NCBI GenBank assembly: GCA_025890175.1
Contig: JANPYM010000022.1
Coordinates: forward strand, 2,575-66,574
DNA length: 64,000 bases
Direction: 5' to 3'
Source: Ciborinia camelliae
Lineage: Eukaryota; Ascomycota; Leotiomycetes; Helotiales; Sclerotiniaceae
Shown here: positions 45,789-57,479 of the stretch, piece after piece
Layout: each line of letters starts with the position of its first letter
Position numbering within the stretch: position 1 is the first letter of the stretch
Translations under genes and position numbers: made by a program
The notes under the pieces: generated by a model
The model's input: only the letters and a program-made list of their open reading frames with translations
Databases searched by the model: none
Told to the model about the DNA's origin: nothing

Positions 45789-46699
45789 TTTTAAATGGAT
45801 CTTTGACGCGATGCCAAAATGATGATGTTGCTATTCTTAATGTGAGAAGAATTTTCACGCGGAGGTTTGAGAATCTTGGAAGGCAGTTTTGAGAAGGCAG
45901 CGTTGGGAAAGCTGCTATGGGAAAGCTACTGTTATTCAGGAAGGAGCACATGATTAAAGTCTTGCTTCCCTCCCGTCTCGCACCTTCCTTTGCACGCGAT
46001 TGATGAAATAAATTGTACATCAAAACAGAAACTTCTTTCGGGATTCTAGATATCTAATCCCCTAGGAGGCTGTTTCAGTTTTGTTGTTAGGTTGGGAATG
46101 GGACATTGAAGAGTGCCATAAGACTTCTAAGCGTGAGAGACTATCTCATTGTCAAGATTGAAAAAGGATATTTAAGAGTAACCTCATCATAAAATTTCTG
46201 AGCCTAGAAGACTATTTTATTGTCGAATCTCGTTTTATACTTCAAGAGAGTGTTTACGATTTGTTTTGTCCATCGCGTGCGTGGTTGGATAGACAATTGA
46301 AGTTGGTGCGGTCAACCACCGGACAGACGCAGCCCCACAATGATTCACCCCTTTTCCAACGTTAGCCCATCACACGACCCTACAAGCGATCCCAATCCTT
46401 GAAACCTCTTCCCTAGCATTTTTTTTTCTTTACTTTAACACTCCCATAACTCTTCATTCATCCATCCATCCATATACCATTACAAAAAATAACAATCCTC
46501 GAGATTTCACTACTAAGCCCCAAAATCCGAATCGTTGCGTCGTTGCGTCGTTAAAAAATCAATAAGGTTGTCCTCTCAAATACGTGAATCAGAAACACAA
46601 AAGCGCACAAACAGCCTACCGACACCTCGTACCACCCGAAACCTTGTCGCGGCGCAACTTGACAAGAAAGGAGGAAGCGCGAAGACGCAAGGCTTGAAG
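45789..46699. other. Shared upstream region of two divergent genes
   Basis: It separates the 750-aa HET gene (minus) from the small membrane-protein gene (plus). I see CATC microsatellite DNA at about 46455-46475 and CGTTG triplication near 46530-46550, but no defined regulatory motif. Confidence 0.55.
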
Positions 46700-47414
46700 A
46701 TGACCTCGAATTGCAAAATCGAAGAAACAGGTCTTGAACATGCTGGAGTTTTACCAATACAGGTGTGTTTCACTCTCACTTAACCTTATACATCTCAATC
46801 ACGTGGAAGTCACGCTGCTCCCCTCCATATCTTGCTATTATCAAGCAAGGAGGTATTTAAAGAGTTTCGGGTTTTGGGGGGAAGGAGGGGGCGAAAATGG
46901 CCATAATGGTATTTTAATTGAAAAAAGTTCGTTTTTACTAACTAAACCCCAAAATAGGAACCTTTCTACGTCACCGCCACATTCTGGAAACGTTTCTCGG
47001 TCTACATCTCCGTGACCCTCTCCATAATATCCCTCGTCGTATCATCTATCGCTCAACTAGCACCAACGAACGTTGACTTAAGAGGTTCTTTTCCTCCTTC
47101 TCATTCGCCTCTGCCCCGTCCCCCCCCCCCCCCCAAACAAAATGCAAATTCNNNNNNNNNNCCCCCCCCCCCAAACAAAATGCAAATTCCAAAAAAAAAA
47201 AAACATACTAACCCCATCCCCTCCAGCCCTAGTAGTAACCAGCATAATAATAAACTCACTCTCGGTGACCCTCTCGGCGCTCACATCCCTTGATTGGCAA
47301 AGCCAAGCTACGGCCGATCGAAAGTTTGCCCAGATGTTGAGTCAGATAAGTCATGTGCATGGGGGTAGGGAAGGGAAGGAGGTCGTTGTTTTGGGGAGGA
47401 GGAAGCGTGATTGA
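46700..47414 (+). CDS. Small two-helix membrane protein, about 125 aa
   Basis: I reconstruct three exons: 46700-46762, 46958-47084 and 47227-47414, with introns of 195 (GTGTGT to AAATAG) and about 142 bases (GTTCTT to CTCCAG). Phases agree at both joins (0, then 1). The product begins MTSNCKIEETGLEHAGVLPI, enters a hydrophobic stretch within VTATFWKRFSVYISVTLSII, and continues to a second one, LVVTSIIINSLSVTLSALTS, followed by a hydrophilic tail ending in GRRKRD. No family is recognised. The second intron contains the 10-base assembly gap, but both flanking exons are intact. The first ATG in the frame is at 46700; the frame upstream is open but has none. Confidence 0.6.
47120..47189. other. 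Assembly gap with duplicated flanks
   Basis: Ten N lie at 47152-47161. The 17 bases AAACAAAATGCAAATTC, preceded by a C run (15 and 11 bases), occur on both sides (47120-47151 and 47162-47189). Two contigs probably overlap here and were not merged across the homopolymer, so the true sequence may have one copy. Confidence 0.85.
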
Positions 47415-47868
47415 GAAGGGAATGTGAGGGGTGAGAGAAGAGAAGGGAAGGGAATCGGGAATGCGAGGATGCATTTCGAGGCGTATTGGAAGGAAAGGTT
47501 TGTATTCATGTTCGATAATGAAAGTGAGAGAGGGAGCATGCCGGTGGCAACGAACGGGCCTGACCTTTAGGCCATTTAACTAGTATAAGACAAGAACTGG
47601 CAGGTGCGGTATTTTGTGCTACATATGGGGATTGGGAGAGAGGGTGGCGGCAGGGTGTGGAGGGTGTGGATTGTTATGGGTGGATGCATTGAAATGAAGG
47701 AACGAGCAACATGTATAACTAACTATATACCCGATTGCTTTCGCGTTTGCATTTACATTTCACGAACACACGTTCAAGATAGGTATTAGAAATGGTCTAG
47801 AAATATACATCTTATTTCAACCTCATCTTCCACACATTAAAAACTTTCTACTTAATTTTATAGAACAA
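47415..47868. other. Convergent 3' intergenic region
   Basis: It lies between the 3' ends of the small membrane-protein gene and NOC3. It is G+A rich at first and contains no gene. Confidence 0.6.
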
Positions 47869-49899
47869 TCACCTCAACCCAATCACATTCTTCTCCACCA
47901 CCTTCATGCCATCCCTAACCGCAGGACAATAATGCATCCTCAACAATTCTCCCTCCCAAATCGTGCTCGCCATAGGATTGCTTCCCTCCACTTCCACACT
48001 ACACCCATCAAACATTCCATCGCCCTTCCTCTCCTCCGTATTCCACAGACTCTTCACCTTAGTCTCATGAGTCTTCGTAACTTTCCCAAGCAGAGCCATC
48101 ATCGCCGTGGTGGATTTCTCGGGTAATTGTAGAGAACATGTCATGAGTTGTTTGGTGAAAGCTGCGATTCTGAGAGGGGGGACTGCGCGGGCGGCAAGGG
48201 GTGGCAACAGGACGGATGAGATGGAACGAAGGAGAAGGACGGTGGTGGTTTGGATGTTGACTTTGTTGTTAGTTGTTGAGGGGGCGTTGGGGTCGGGAAG
48301 ATGGAGAGATTTGGAGGAGAGTTCGATATCGGGGTTTAGGGACAAGGCGTGTAGGGTACGGTAGAGATGGGTGATGAAGAAACTTAAATCTAAGCTTAGC
48401 GAAGCTTGGGCTTTATGGGCGTCTTGGCCTTCGAGAAGTGCAAAAGCGGTAATGATACAAAGGAGGGCTTCGCGAGTAAGATTGCGGGAATCTTCAGAGT
48501 CTTCATCTTCTCCCTCGGCATCCTCTAAGTCATCGCCTGTCTCGGCGTGACCAATGAGGTCTTTCAGTGCTTCAAGAAGATCACCGAAGAAATCTTGATT
48601 GATGAGATGAGCGTATCGTGCTAAACCTTCGAGTACGGCACCCATAAGAGATGGGGATCGAACTTTAAGAATGCGGAAATATGTTACAAACACCAGTTTC
48701 AGGGTTTCTGACTGCATTCTCTCTCGGTCTTCGTGGCTGACTGTTGCATCGGCCTGGATCATCTCTTTTTCGACGGCTTTTCGCTCCTTCATCAACTTTC
48801 TTTCCTTTTTCGTACGGAAAACCCTCTTCTCCTTGAGTTTCTTGCCTCCAAAGCTATCTTCCTCATGGTCGACATGATTTGTAGATGCCTTTCCGGAGAA
48901 TTCTGATAGTAATCTCAAATGTAAAAAGGTATTCAAAACACTTTCATCCACCCTATATCCTCTCCCCTTCATCATTCTCGTTAAAGTATTTACAGCGTCC
49001 AATGATGAAGTTCCATCGTCATCATTCTTGAATAATGTTTCGATAGTCTCTCGACACTTCACAAACTCGTTGTCCACTTTCCTTGTACTAAGCTTTCCTA
49101 CCAATATCTTCAATAGATCTGATCGGAAATTGAAATGGGGTACAGCTTCTAACAATGCGCAAGCACAAGATATAGCAACGGTCTGGAGACTTGCACCACC
49201 ATCACTCGTATTATGAGGCTTCCCGGAAGTTGCGAGTCTGGCTAATTCCTTCACATATCCTTGATATCCTCCCACAAGAGCCTGCTCATATGCCCTCAAC
49301 TTTCGCACTTCTTTAGAAACCTTCTCTTCCATGTTGTCTTCCGATAAAGGTCGTATCCTGTATCCCGGAATAACATCTTTGTAGACAGCTAATTGTGTTG
49401 CCAATGCCAATTTCTTGATCGTGATGTTGTGTGATTTTCCAAATTCTGCTATAACTCTAAATGCTCCCACGTTTTCTTCCGGATCCTCATTTAACATCAA
49501 AGCTATCCGTGCCAATTCTTCCTTGGCTTCCAAAATCTGCTGTCGTATTGGCACAGAGGGCTTCTTCTCTTCGACCTTCTCTTCAGGTTCCTCATCCTCC
49601 ACGACGTCATCCGCACCAATCCATTCCAAATCGCTTTCCTCCTCATTAACCTCCACTGGCGCTTCAACTTGTTGAACCAATCCTTCCTTAGTCTTAATTG
49701 GTAATCTTGTACTTTCTTTTTTCTCCTTCTTTCCTTTTCGCGGTTTCGTTTCGTAATCCTGCTCTAAATTCCATTTCGAAGCCGTTTTGAAAAAAGCATT
49801 CGAATTGGGCGCATTCTCTAAAGTCGACGGCGTTGAATCCTCTCCATCTGTTGGGGGAGGTGTAAGCTTGCGCCTCTTGACTGCTGGTACTTTTGCCAT
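47869..49899 (-). CDS. NOC3: Nucleolar complex protein NOC3, 676 aa
   Basis: Noc3 pairs with Noc2 in the nucleolus and nucleoplasm and is needed for maturation and transport of pre-60S particles; in yeast it has also been tied to replication licensing. The frame is a single exon. The N-terminus is basic (VKRRKLTPPP), followed by a Glu/Asp-rich stretch. The NOC3 domain occupies about residues 130-250 (LMLNEDPEENVGAFRVIAEF, then VYKDVIPGYRIRPLSE), a Lys-rich RTKKERKLMKERKAVEKEM segment follows, and the CBF/Mak21-type C-terminal domain covers the last 300 residues. Length is close to yeast Noc3 (663). It diverges from NIP7 across 227 bases. The ATG at 49899 is the first in frame. Confidence 0.92.
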   Translation of the reverse strand: MAKVPAVKRRKLTPPPTDGEDSTPSTLENAPNSNAFFKTASKWNLEQDYETKPRKGKKEKKESTRLPIKTKEGLVQQVEAPVEVNEEESDLEWIGADDVVEDEEPEEKVEEKKPSVPIRQQILEAKEELARIALMLNEDPEENVGAFRVIAEFGKSHNITIKKLALATQLAVYKDVIPGYRIRPLSEDNMEEKVSKEVRKLRAYEQALVGGYQGYVKELARLATSGKPHNTSDGGASLQTVAISCACALLEAVPHFNFRSDLLKILVGKLSTRKVDNEFVKCRETIETLFKNDDDGTSSLDAVNTLTRMMKGRGYRVDESVLNTFLHLRLLSEFSGKASTNHVDHEEDSFGGKKLKEKRVFRTKKERKLMKERKAVEKEMIQADATVSHEDRERMQSETLKLVFVTYFRILKVRSPSLMGAVLEGLARYAHLINQDFFGDLLEALKDLIGHAETGDDLEDAEGEDEDSEDSRNLTREALLCIITAFALLEGQDAHKAQASLSLDLSFFITHLYRTLHALSLNPDIELSSKSLHLPDPNAPSTTNNKVNIQTTTVLLLRSISSVLLPPLAARAVPPLRIAAFTKQLMTCSLQLPEKSTTAMMALLGKVTKTHETKVKSLWNTEERKGDGMFDGCSVEVEGSNPMASTIWEGELLRMHYCPAVRDGMKVVEKNVIGLR

Positions 49900-50126
49900 A
49901 TTTAATCGTATCGCAAAAATTAATCGTGTTACGGAATGTATGATGATTATGATTCAAAAAAAGTTCAAGGTTCTGTCGAAAATATTCTGAAGCGGGCTGC
50001 GGGCGGCCGCTTACCCCGCAAAAAAAGTTTCCAGCCTCGTCCCTCAAAAAAATTCATGGGACTGAAATCTAGAGCTTTCAACCTCGCAAACTTCAACAAC
50101 AATTTCTCATATACAACAACCTCAAA
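49900..50126. promoter_or_regulatory. Bidirectional promoter of NOC3 and NIP7
   Basis: Only 227 bases separate the two start codons. The interval contains a G+C block with a NotI-type GCGGCCGC and A-rich words such as CAAAAAAATTCA and GCAAAAATTAAT, reminiscent of yeast ribosome-biogenesis promoter A-tracts. No factor is assigned. Confidence 0.6.
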
Positions 50127-50751
50127 ATGCGTCCTCTTACAGAACCAGAAACTCAAACGCTCTTTGCAAAATTGGCGGGCTACACTGGAAACTCATTGAA
50201 GAATCTTATTGCGCCATTGGATAATACCCCAGATGCCGATCGATATGTTTTTCGAGTCCAACAATCAAGATGTTATTATGTACGATTATCGCTCGCAAAC
50301 CTTGCAACTTCTATCTCTAGAGACAAGTTGTTGTCATTAGGAATCTGTCTTGGTATATACTCCAATTCAATATTTAAAAAATCTCTCCATATCTAACATC
50401 TCCCGCGCAGGAAAATTCACAAAATCAGGCAAATTCCGCATTCACATCACGGCGCTCCCTATCCTTGCCGAACACGCCCGTTACAAGGTCTGGGTTAAAG
50501 CCAATGGAGAAATGCCATTCCTTTACGGTGGACACATTGTGAAAGCGCATGTTGGAAGATGGTCGGAAGATTGTCCGGAACATCAGGGTGTGGTCGTTTA
50601 TAGTATGAATGATACACCATTGGGATTCGGTGTTACAGCGAGAAGTACACAGGAGGCCAGGAGATTGGATCCTACAGGAATTGTTTGTTTCCGACAGGCT
50701 GATGCTGGAGAGTATTTGAGAGATGAGGATACGCTTTTTGCTACTTCTTAA
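50127..50751 (+). CDS. NIP7: 60S ribosome subunit biogenesis protein NIP7, 188 aa
   Basis: Nip7 is a PUA-domain RNA-binding protein that joins pre-60S particles and is required for 27S pre-rRNA processing; it partners with Nop8 in yeast. Two exons, 50127-50352 and 50411-50751, are split by a 58-base intron (GTATAT to GCGCAG), phase 1, which restores LGKFTKSGKFRIHIT. The N-terminus is MRPLTEPETQTLFAKL, and the PUA part has PFLYGGHIVKAHVGR and DTPLGFGVTARST. Length matches the family (about 180). It is divergent from NOC3, another pre-60S factor. Confidence 0.93.
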
Positions 50752-51812
50752 GGGAGTAATGTACGGCTTGAAAGGCGGGAGGAGGAGGCTGCTGTGAAAG
50801 GGAATGGAGTTTGGGATATAAAATGGCGTTTATATGGAGTAGGGAAAAGCATAATTCCAGGCAAGTTGCCACTATTCGATGCAACTTTCACTAGCAAGTT
50901 AGGGATACTCAATAATCTCGATTGTTGTCATACAACCAAGCTACTATGCCTTCATCGTTTATTTTGTTCATCTTACTCCAAATGCGATTGAATTTTACCA
51001 GGACAGCCAATCGGATTTCCTTAAAACTTACCAAGTATGGTGAATCAGACTATGTCTTTTGACTCTCACAATCCCTCTTCAGCTGTCAATGAACACATGT
51101 GCGCAAGCGGTACGTAGAAAGGGCTGGGCTCGGGCAAATGAGATTCTCATATCCATATGCATGTAATAAGATTATCTAGGTACGAGGTACTAGGTATGTA
51201 TGTAATGTACTCTAGTATCTTGAATAAAACTAATTGGAAGCATCTATGTTTCGATAATAGTTGCAAGAATAAAATAATCTTACTTGAAGAAGAGGAAGAG
51301 AGGAAAGGATAGAATAAAACATGTTCACTTAATGAGAGATAAAAGTTGTCCAAAATCCCGCCCCATATCCTTTCTATATTGAGGAGTACTAGTCTGGTCT
51401 AGTCTAATAGCTCAAAATATGTCACCTATGGTATGGTGTGTTTGTGTATGAATGTTTGAAACGGCTACGGAGTTTCGTCAGAAGCATCATCTACAATATC
51501 ATCGGCTCGGGAATTGTAATGTCGAGAATCTCCGATTCATCCATCTATCTCACCTGCAGTAGGTATTGTCATCAACATTAATAAACATAAACATGTTTCC
51601 TTCCTCCTTTTTATAAATATCAGATCACTGACTTCTTTTTCCTACATTACTTTCTCGTCACTCATTAACGCTTTCTATCAATCAATTTTTCGTGTTGTTT
51701 TCAAATTCAATTGTGAGATTTTCTCTTGAGCGTATATCCGAATCTTTAAGTTAAGATATAGGTTACTTCAGCCCTATCAAATTGCAATTGCAATTGTAAT
51801 CTCTATCAAAAA
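50752..51812. other. Intergenic: promoter of the MFS transporter
   Basis: No gene is visible. The A+T-rich stretch just upstream of the transporter holds TTTTTATAAATATCAG near 51610, a possible TATA element. Confidence 0.55.
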
Positions 51813-54191
51813 ATGGAGGAACATTTCGAAAAAGCAGAGCAAAAAATATCTTCAACATCCCATACTATATCCTCGGAAAATATCACTCTCACTGGCAAAC
51901 CAACACCCCCGACTCCAACCTCAATCGAAAAGAAATCATCAGAAATTCCCGAGGTAATATCAACCCACCAGCCAAAAACTTCGAAAGTTGAAGTGGTCTC
52001 TCGAGTTGAGGATGAAGATCATGAATATATATCCGGATATAAGGTTTTTGTTGTGTTGGCCGCAATTACACTTACGACTTTTTTGTCCTTGTTGGATACT
52101 ACAATTGTTGCTACTGTGGGTGCTGTTCTTCTCTGTGATTTGCATTTTGTCTAGAAGCTTGATATTTTGTTTGATATATTAGTATACAGTTGGTACTATA
52201 GCTTGATGTTGTTCACTGGAGCTGGCGTTTATGAGTTTGTCTTTGATATGTAAGTCGTAATATACATGTATAATTATGTTCATCAATCAGGAGAATCATG
52301 GCATTTTGTTGTGGATTTAATTTTTCGTATTCCGATGTTCATCTTTTATTTTTGTTAGCCAGAACTACACTACAGTGTAACGTGCGCCATATTGAGAGGA
52401 GGATGAAGGCTAATATTTTGCGGATATAGGCCATTCCACGTATAACAAACCATTTCCATTCATTAGACGATGTAGGATGGTACGGGAGTGCCTATCTCAT
52501 CACAAACTGTTCACTACAGCCTCTATCTGGAAAACTATACACGTACTTCAGCTCCAAGCACACCTTTCTAGCATTCTTCTTCCTATTCGAGTTCGGTTCA
52601 CTACTATGTGGAACAGCCGTCTCGTCCAATATGTTAATTGTGGGACGAGCGGTAGCGGGAATGGGATCGGCGGGCTTGATGAATGGTGCTATTATTATTT
52701 TAACCCATTCGGTGCCGATTGAGAAGAGACCGGTTTATCTTGGGTTTATGATCTCGACTGCTCAGCTGGCTTTGGCGGTGGGACCGCTGATTGGAGGGGC
52801 TCTGACGCAGTATGCTACTTGGAGATGGTGTAAGTGTGTATCTTCTAGTTATCCATAACAACAAAATCCCCTTCATTTCATTTGTTTGCTTCTCTTTCGA
52901 TACTTTCATCTATAGGTTACGAAGTTCCCCAATTATTTTGAAATCTAGCAATCCAAACACGTTTATCCCAAACGTCAAAGAATAATTCCCCATCCTAACA
53001 AACACCAGGCTTTTACATCAACCTCCCATGTGGTCTTCTCGTAGCCATCCTCCTCTTCTTCATTACCATACCAGAACGTCTCCACCCCTCCACCCTAACA
53101 CTAACTCCCCTCCAACGAATTCAGCACCTCGATCTCCTCGGCTTCGCCCTCTTTTCCCCGGCCGTAATCCAATTCTTGCTCGCCCTAGAATGGGGCGGAA
53201 CAAGCTACCCCTGGAATTCCTCGCACATAATCGGTCTATTCATCGGATCATTTTTCAATTTCCTCCTCTTTCTCTACCGTGAATATCGCGCTGGCGAAGC
53301 TGCCATGATCCCTCTATCACTTGTGAGGAATACTGTGGTGTGGACAAGTTGTTGTGTGAATTTTCTATTTCTGGCGAGTATGTTGACCCTGAGCTATTAT
53401 TTGCCGATTTATTTTCAGGGGGTGAGGGGCGTCGAACCAACATTAAGTGGCGTGTATACTTTGCCGGGGATCTTGTCTCAGATGTTGTTTGCCCTTGTTT
53501 CGGGCTTTGCTGGTATGTTGGTCTTCTCTCCTGGATTGTGAAGCCACATGTATGTGACTGACGTTTATGTAGTGCAAAAATTAGGATACTACCTCCCATT
53601 TAGCATTGTAGGCGGTTGTTTCGCCGCGGTAGGATATGGTTTGATATCCACATATACCCCTTTTACTCCAGCATCCAAATGGATTGGCTACCAAATTATC
53701 GGCGGGATCGGTCGCGGTTTATCAATGCAAATGGTAATACTTCCTTCCACCCTCATCTAAATTATCCTTCCCCCCGCCCCCAACTAATTCAAACTATATA
53801 GGTCATAATAGCCATCCAAAACAATCTTCCCACGACCAAAGTAGTCCTCGGGCAAACCCTCGTCATCTTCTTTCAATATCTCGGCGGCGCCCTCTGTCTC
53901 ACCTTCGCATCCACAATCTTCACCTCAAAACTTAAATCGGGATTAAAATTCTATGCGCCAACGGTGGATCCACGAGTCGTTATTGAGGCCGGGGCAACGG
54001 CGTATAGGGATGTGATTCCGAAAGATCAGGTGCCGAATGTAGTCACGGCTTATAATCTGGCGATTAATCATTGCTTTTATTTGGCAGCGGGGCTGGCGGC
54101 TGCCGTCTTGGTTTTTGTATGGGGTTTGGGGTGGAAGAAGATTGGGAAGACGGAGAAAAGAGCAAAGGGGGGTGGGGAGGCGGAGGCTTGA
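51813..54191 (+). CDS. MFS drug-efflux type transporter (DHA14), 585 aa
   Basis: Five exons, 51813-52115, 52430-52829, 53009-53512, 53573-53733 and 53802-54191; introns of 314, 179, 60 and 68 bases agree in phase. A hydrophilic N-terminus of about 80 residues precedes the first helix ([20 protein letters not shown]). Family motifs are visible: DTTIVATAIPRIT, the motif A-like [26 protein letters not shown] and the drug-efflux motif C region [18 protein letters not shown]. About 14 hydrophobic segments can be counted, which places it in the DHA2/DHA14 group of proton antiporters for drugs, toxins or metabolites; the substrate cannot be told. The first intron is unusually long and is the least certain join. 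It ends about 600 bases from the convergent zinc-cluster gene. Confidence 0.88.
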
Positions 54192-54785
54192 AGTGTTGGG
54201 AGTTTTTGATTTTGAAGGGACACCGAATATTAAAAGTAAGAATGCTACAGTATGTTTTTTTAAAGAAATCATATAGTTTGATATTCACGGTAAATATCAA
54301 TTTATCCATGGAAATTAAAATTATTATCAAAATACCTACTCCATTATTAGTAGACTTAAACCTCGATTTTCTCGATTTGCTCGATTCCCTTGATTCCTTC
54401 GATTTCCGAGGTCGATTTTTTGGCCGATTCGGTTCGGAAAAGCTAGTTGAAAGGTAGGAGAATAGAAAAGGTGGAAAGGGCAGGAAGGGTAGGAAGGGGG
54501 TATTAATTTTTGGGGATGGAGGGAATCGACTAATCGAGGTTCGGAAATTGAGGTTTAAATCGACTGAAAATCAATAAGGATTTTGATAATGATTTCAATT
54601 TCAAATGATAAAGTGACATTTATTGTATGTACATACTCGTCGTTTCAAACATCAATCCTCTTTTGTTTCTAATGTGCAAATACAACCAATCCTTTTTGAA
54701 CGCCCCAAAAGATATATATATATATTAGCTACTATTTCCTCACATCCATCCACCCATCCTAGTTATGAATGATAGTTATGAAGGA
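54192..54785. other. Convergent 3' intergenic region
   Basis: It lies between the ends of the transporter and the zinc-cluster gene. Words of the form TCGATTT recur at 54361-54420. No gene. Confidence 0.6.
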
Positions 54786-57479
54786 TCAGAAGTGTGTTGG
54801 CGCTGATGCATTCATGTTATCACCCTGCGTACCACCTTGTGTACCCCATGCCCCGAAAATATCTTGCCACCATCCATCATCCCATAATTCCTGCCCCCCC
54901 ATATCGATGCCAAAAGTAGGGAATTCGAGACTATGACCCTGACCTTGAGCTTGAGTCTGAGGCTGAGTCTGAGTCTGAGTCATCTGCTCTGTGCTCATAT
55001 TTTCACTCCCATTCCCATTCCCCAACTTTTGACTCGGCACACAACTTGAAGAAATTTCCGCCGCCACCTTCGTATCCCACCATATCTTAATCAACCCAAT
55101 GCGCTTCGAATTAGAAGTGAAAATATCCACATCATCCAGCCTAGCGATTCCCTCATCAAGACCAGCTTCATCTTTGACATTTTCCCACGTCTTGACGATG
55201 CGATCGAGCACGGTGGAGAAATCTAATTGTTGATGCACAAGCTGGACATCCCATTGCGGGTCTTCGAATACAGAGAGTCGATACAGAGCCACCATGCAGT
55301 GAGCCATGTGGGTATAGATAGGAAAACAAAAGGACGTGTGATCTTTACATGGGAGAGAAAAGTAGAGATCAAACCATGATTTTACAGATTCGAAACAAAT
55401 GCATAGGGACTCCAAGCGTTGGGAATCGGCCATGTCGGCAATGGGTTCTTTGGAGAGTGCGAGCTCGTGAATGCTTAGTTCGGTGTTGTATAAATGCATC
55501 AAAAACGTATCTGTGGGTAGACTGGTTAGTAATATATATCGGAGAAATTCAGTCGGTTATTTATATACCATGTTCTCGAACTTCATTGGGTATTTGCTCT
55601 TTGAAATTTTCCATCTGGCTCTTGAGAGCTTTGAGATAAAACAAAGCGGGTGCTTTAAACGCGGCGCTTCCATCGCCGGTTATGTCGTGCCATGGAGCAT
55701 CCTTCACGCGTTCCTGGATGAGTTGCAAGCGTACAATTTGCGCCATTAATGTATCATGAACCGATTCGGGGGATTTCAAGAGTATCTTTATGGATTCCTC
55801 TGCATATGGCGTCCATCGCAGAGTATCGATTTTCTGAACATATGACGAGAAGCTAGACAAAATTAAAAACACGCATCAAGGCCAAATATTGAGAGAACGT
55901 ACCTGGAGCTCAGAGAGTATAAGCATAGCAAAGCTCTCTTCTCCTGATACGATCCGACTGGGGGTATAAATGACTTTGGGCATCCTCGGGCATCGAAATT
56001 CAAGAGCAAATGTGGAGCTTCTTTCGGTGGCGCCTTGTTTAATCCGAGATCATAGACTAAACCCATAGCAAGTTGAATCATACTACTCCACTAGAAAGCA
56101 TGGAATCAGTGATTGTCTCATAATGGAAGGAAGAATGACCCACCACTGGCCTCTGTTGATAATGAAACTGACTCCTACTCGACATTAGTATTCTCTCTCA
56201 GATTCAAGATCTCAACTCATGTATACCATGCGATATATGTCATTAATCCCCATAGAAGATCAAGATTTCGTTCGGCTAAAACAAGTAGCTTCTGCCCCAA
56301 AAGCTGACGAATATGCATCCCAAGCATGATTTGTTTAGAAGTCGTCTTTGCCGTAGTCATCACGATGGCCAACCACCAAAACGGATTTTCCTTCTTGAAT
56401 TCATGGACATTCGTATCTGGTGATATGACTACGAATGGGAAATACTTTGTTGACTGAGTTCGGAAATGGTATAGTGCAATTTCTTCCTCTGTCGAGGATA
56501 AATTTAGGTCAGGCGGAATAAGACATATTGGCTGTGGCGACGTGGGTATCTGGGAAGAACAATAATCGCTAGTAGTATCTCGAAGTGGTCTTCCCAGTGG
56601 TGGTCCTGCTGGAAGAGGTGGATGAACAGGGATAGAATTTATACTGTAAGGACTATTGGCAGGAAGCTTTATGTCGAGAGCTTCAAGTCCTCTCGCAGAG
56701 AGGTTGCGAAAATTTGATGCGACTTGGTAGCCAAAAGGTTGAGTACTATCCTTAGGATCCGACGATACAGTATGATCTGATATTGTCGAAGAAGGTGTAT
56801 TTTGATTAGCTGCAGTCAACAATGAAACTAGTCCGTCAAGCTTCTGCTCAAGCTCTGCCGTCTTCGCAGCCGTGGTTTTCTTCACTGGCTTGCGCCTCTT
56901 TACCCTTGCGATTAGTTGACAGTCCTTAGAGAGTCGATGGCACCTTTTGGAAGTCAGAATATCTCCTGAATACACCAATTTCGTGAGACCATAGAGAGAC
57001 CAGTAAATCGTCAATCCCGTTCTGACCAATATTCAAATTTCAAATGTTCAAATCATGCTTGAATGTTGAAAGGCCTCTCGTTCCAAAACAGTCAAAAAGG
57101 AATAAACCAAACACCGAGTATCAAGAATACCATCTTGACCAACAGATAGTAAATGCAAAAAGCCACCCACTCGCAATTCCAACCCCATGAAACCGGAAAA
57201 TAATCACGTGATATAATTACATACATACCTTTCGCAAGCTCTAACACCATTCTTCTCCACACATTTAACCTTAGCCCTTGCACAATTAACACAAGCCTTA
57301 CCATGTCTCGATATTTTCGGCGTTACATTAGTCTCTAGAGAAGACGATTCCATCTTCTTAGCAGCCGCTCTCGCAATTAAGCCGTCCCACCAGCTAGAAG
57401 GACAGGCAAAGGTGCAAACGAACGTGTAAGAAAGAGAGAGGCTTTCGGAGTTTGATAGTTGATTTCTTCGGTCCGGCAT
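54786..57479 (-). CDS. Zn2Cys6 transcription factor, 731 aa
   Basis: A fungal binuclear zinc-cluster regulator. Six exons: 57229-57479, 56943-57227 is intron, then 56227-56943, 56144-56174, 55903-56090, 55569-55852 and 54786-55510; introns are 285, 52, 53, 50 and 58 bases and all phases agree. The zinc cluster CVNCARAKVKC then CERCHRLSKDC (spacing C-x2-C-x6-C-x8-C-x2-C-x6-C) is split by the first intron after CER. Exon 3 is only 31 bases; it restores the conserved IAWSQFHYQQRPVWSSMIQL segment. The middle region is typical of fungal_trans-type regulators (LAMGLVYDLGLNK). The C-terminus has a Gln/Thr repeat (QTQTQPQTQAQGQG). It is convergent with the MFS transporter, which it may control; this is inference. 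The start is chosen because it puts the cluster near residue 60. Confidence 0.88.
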
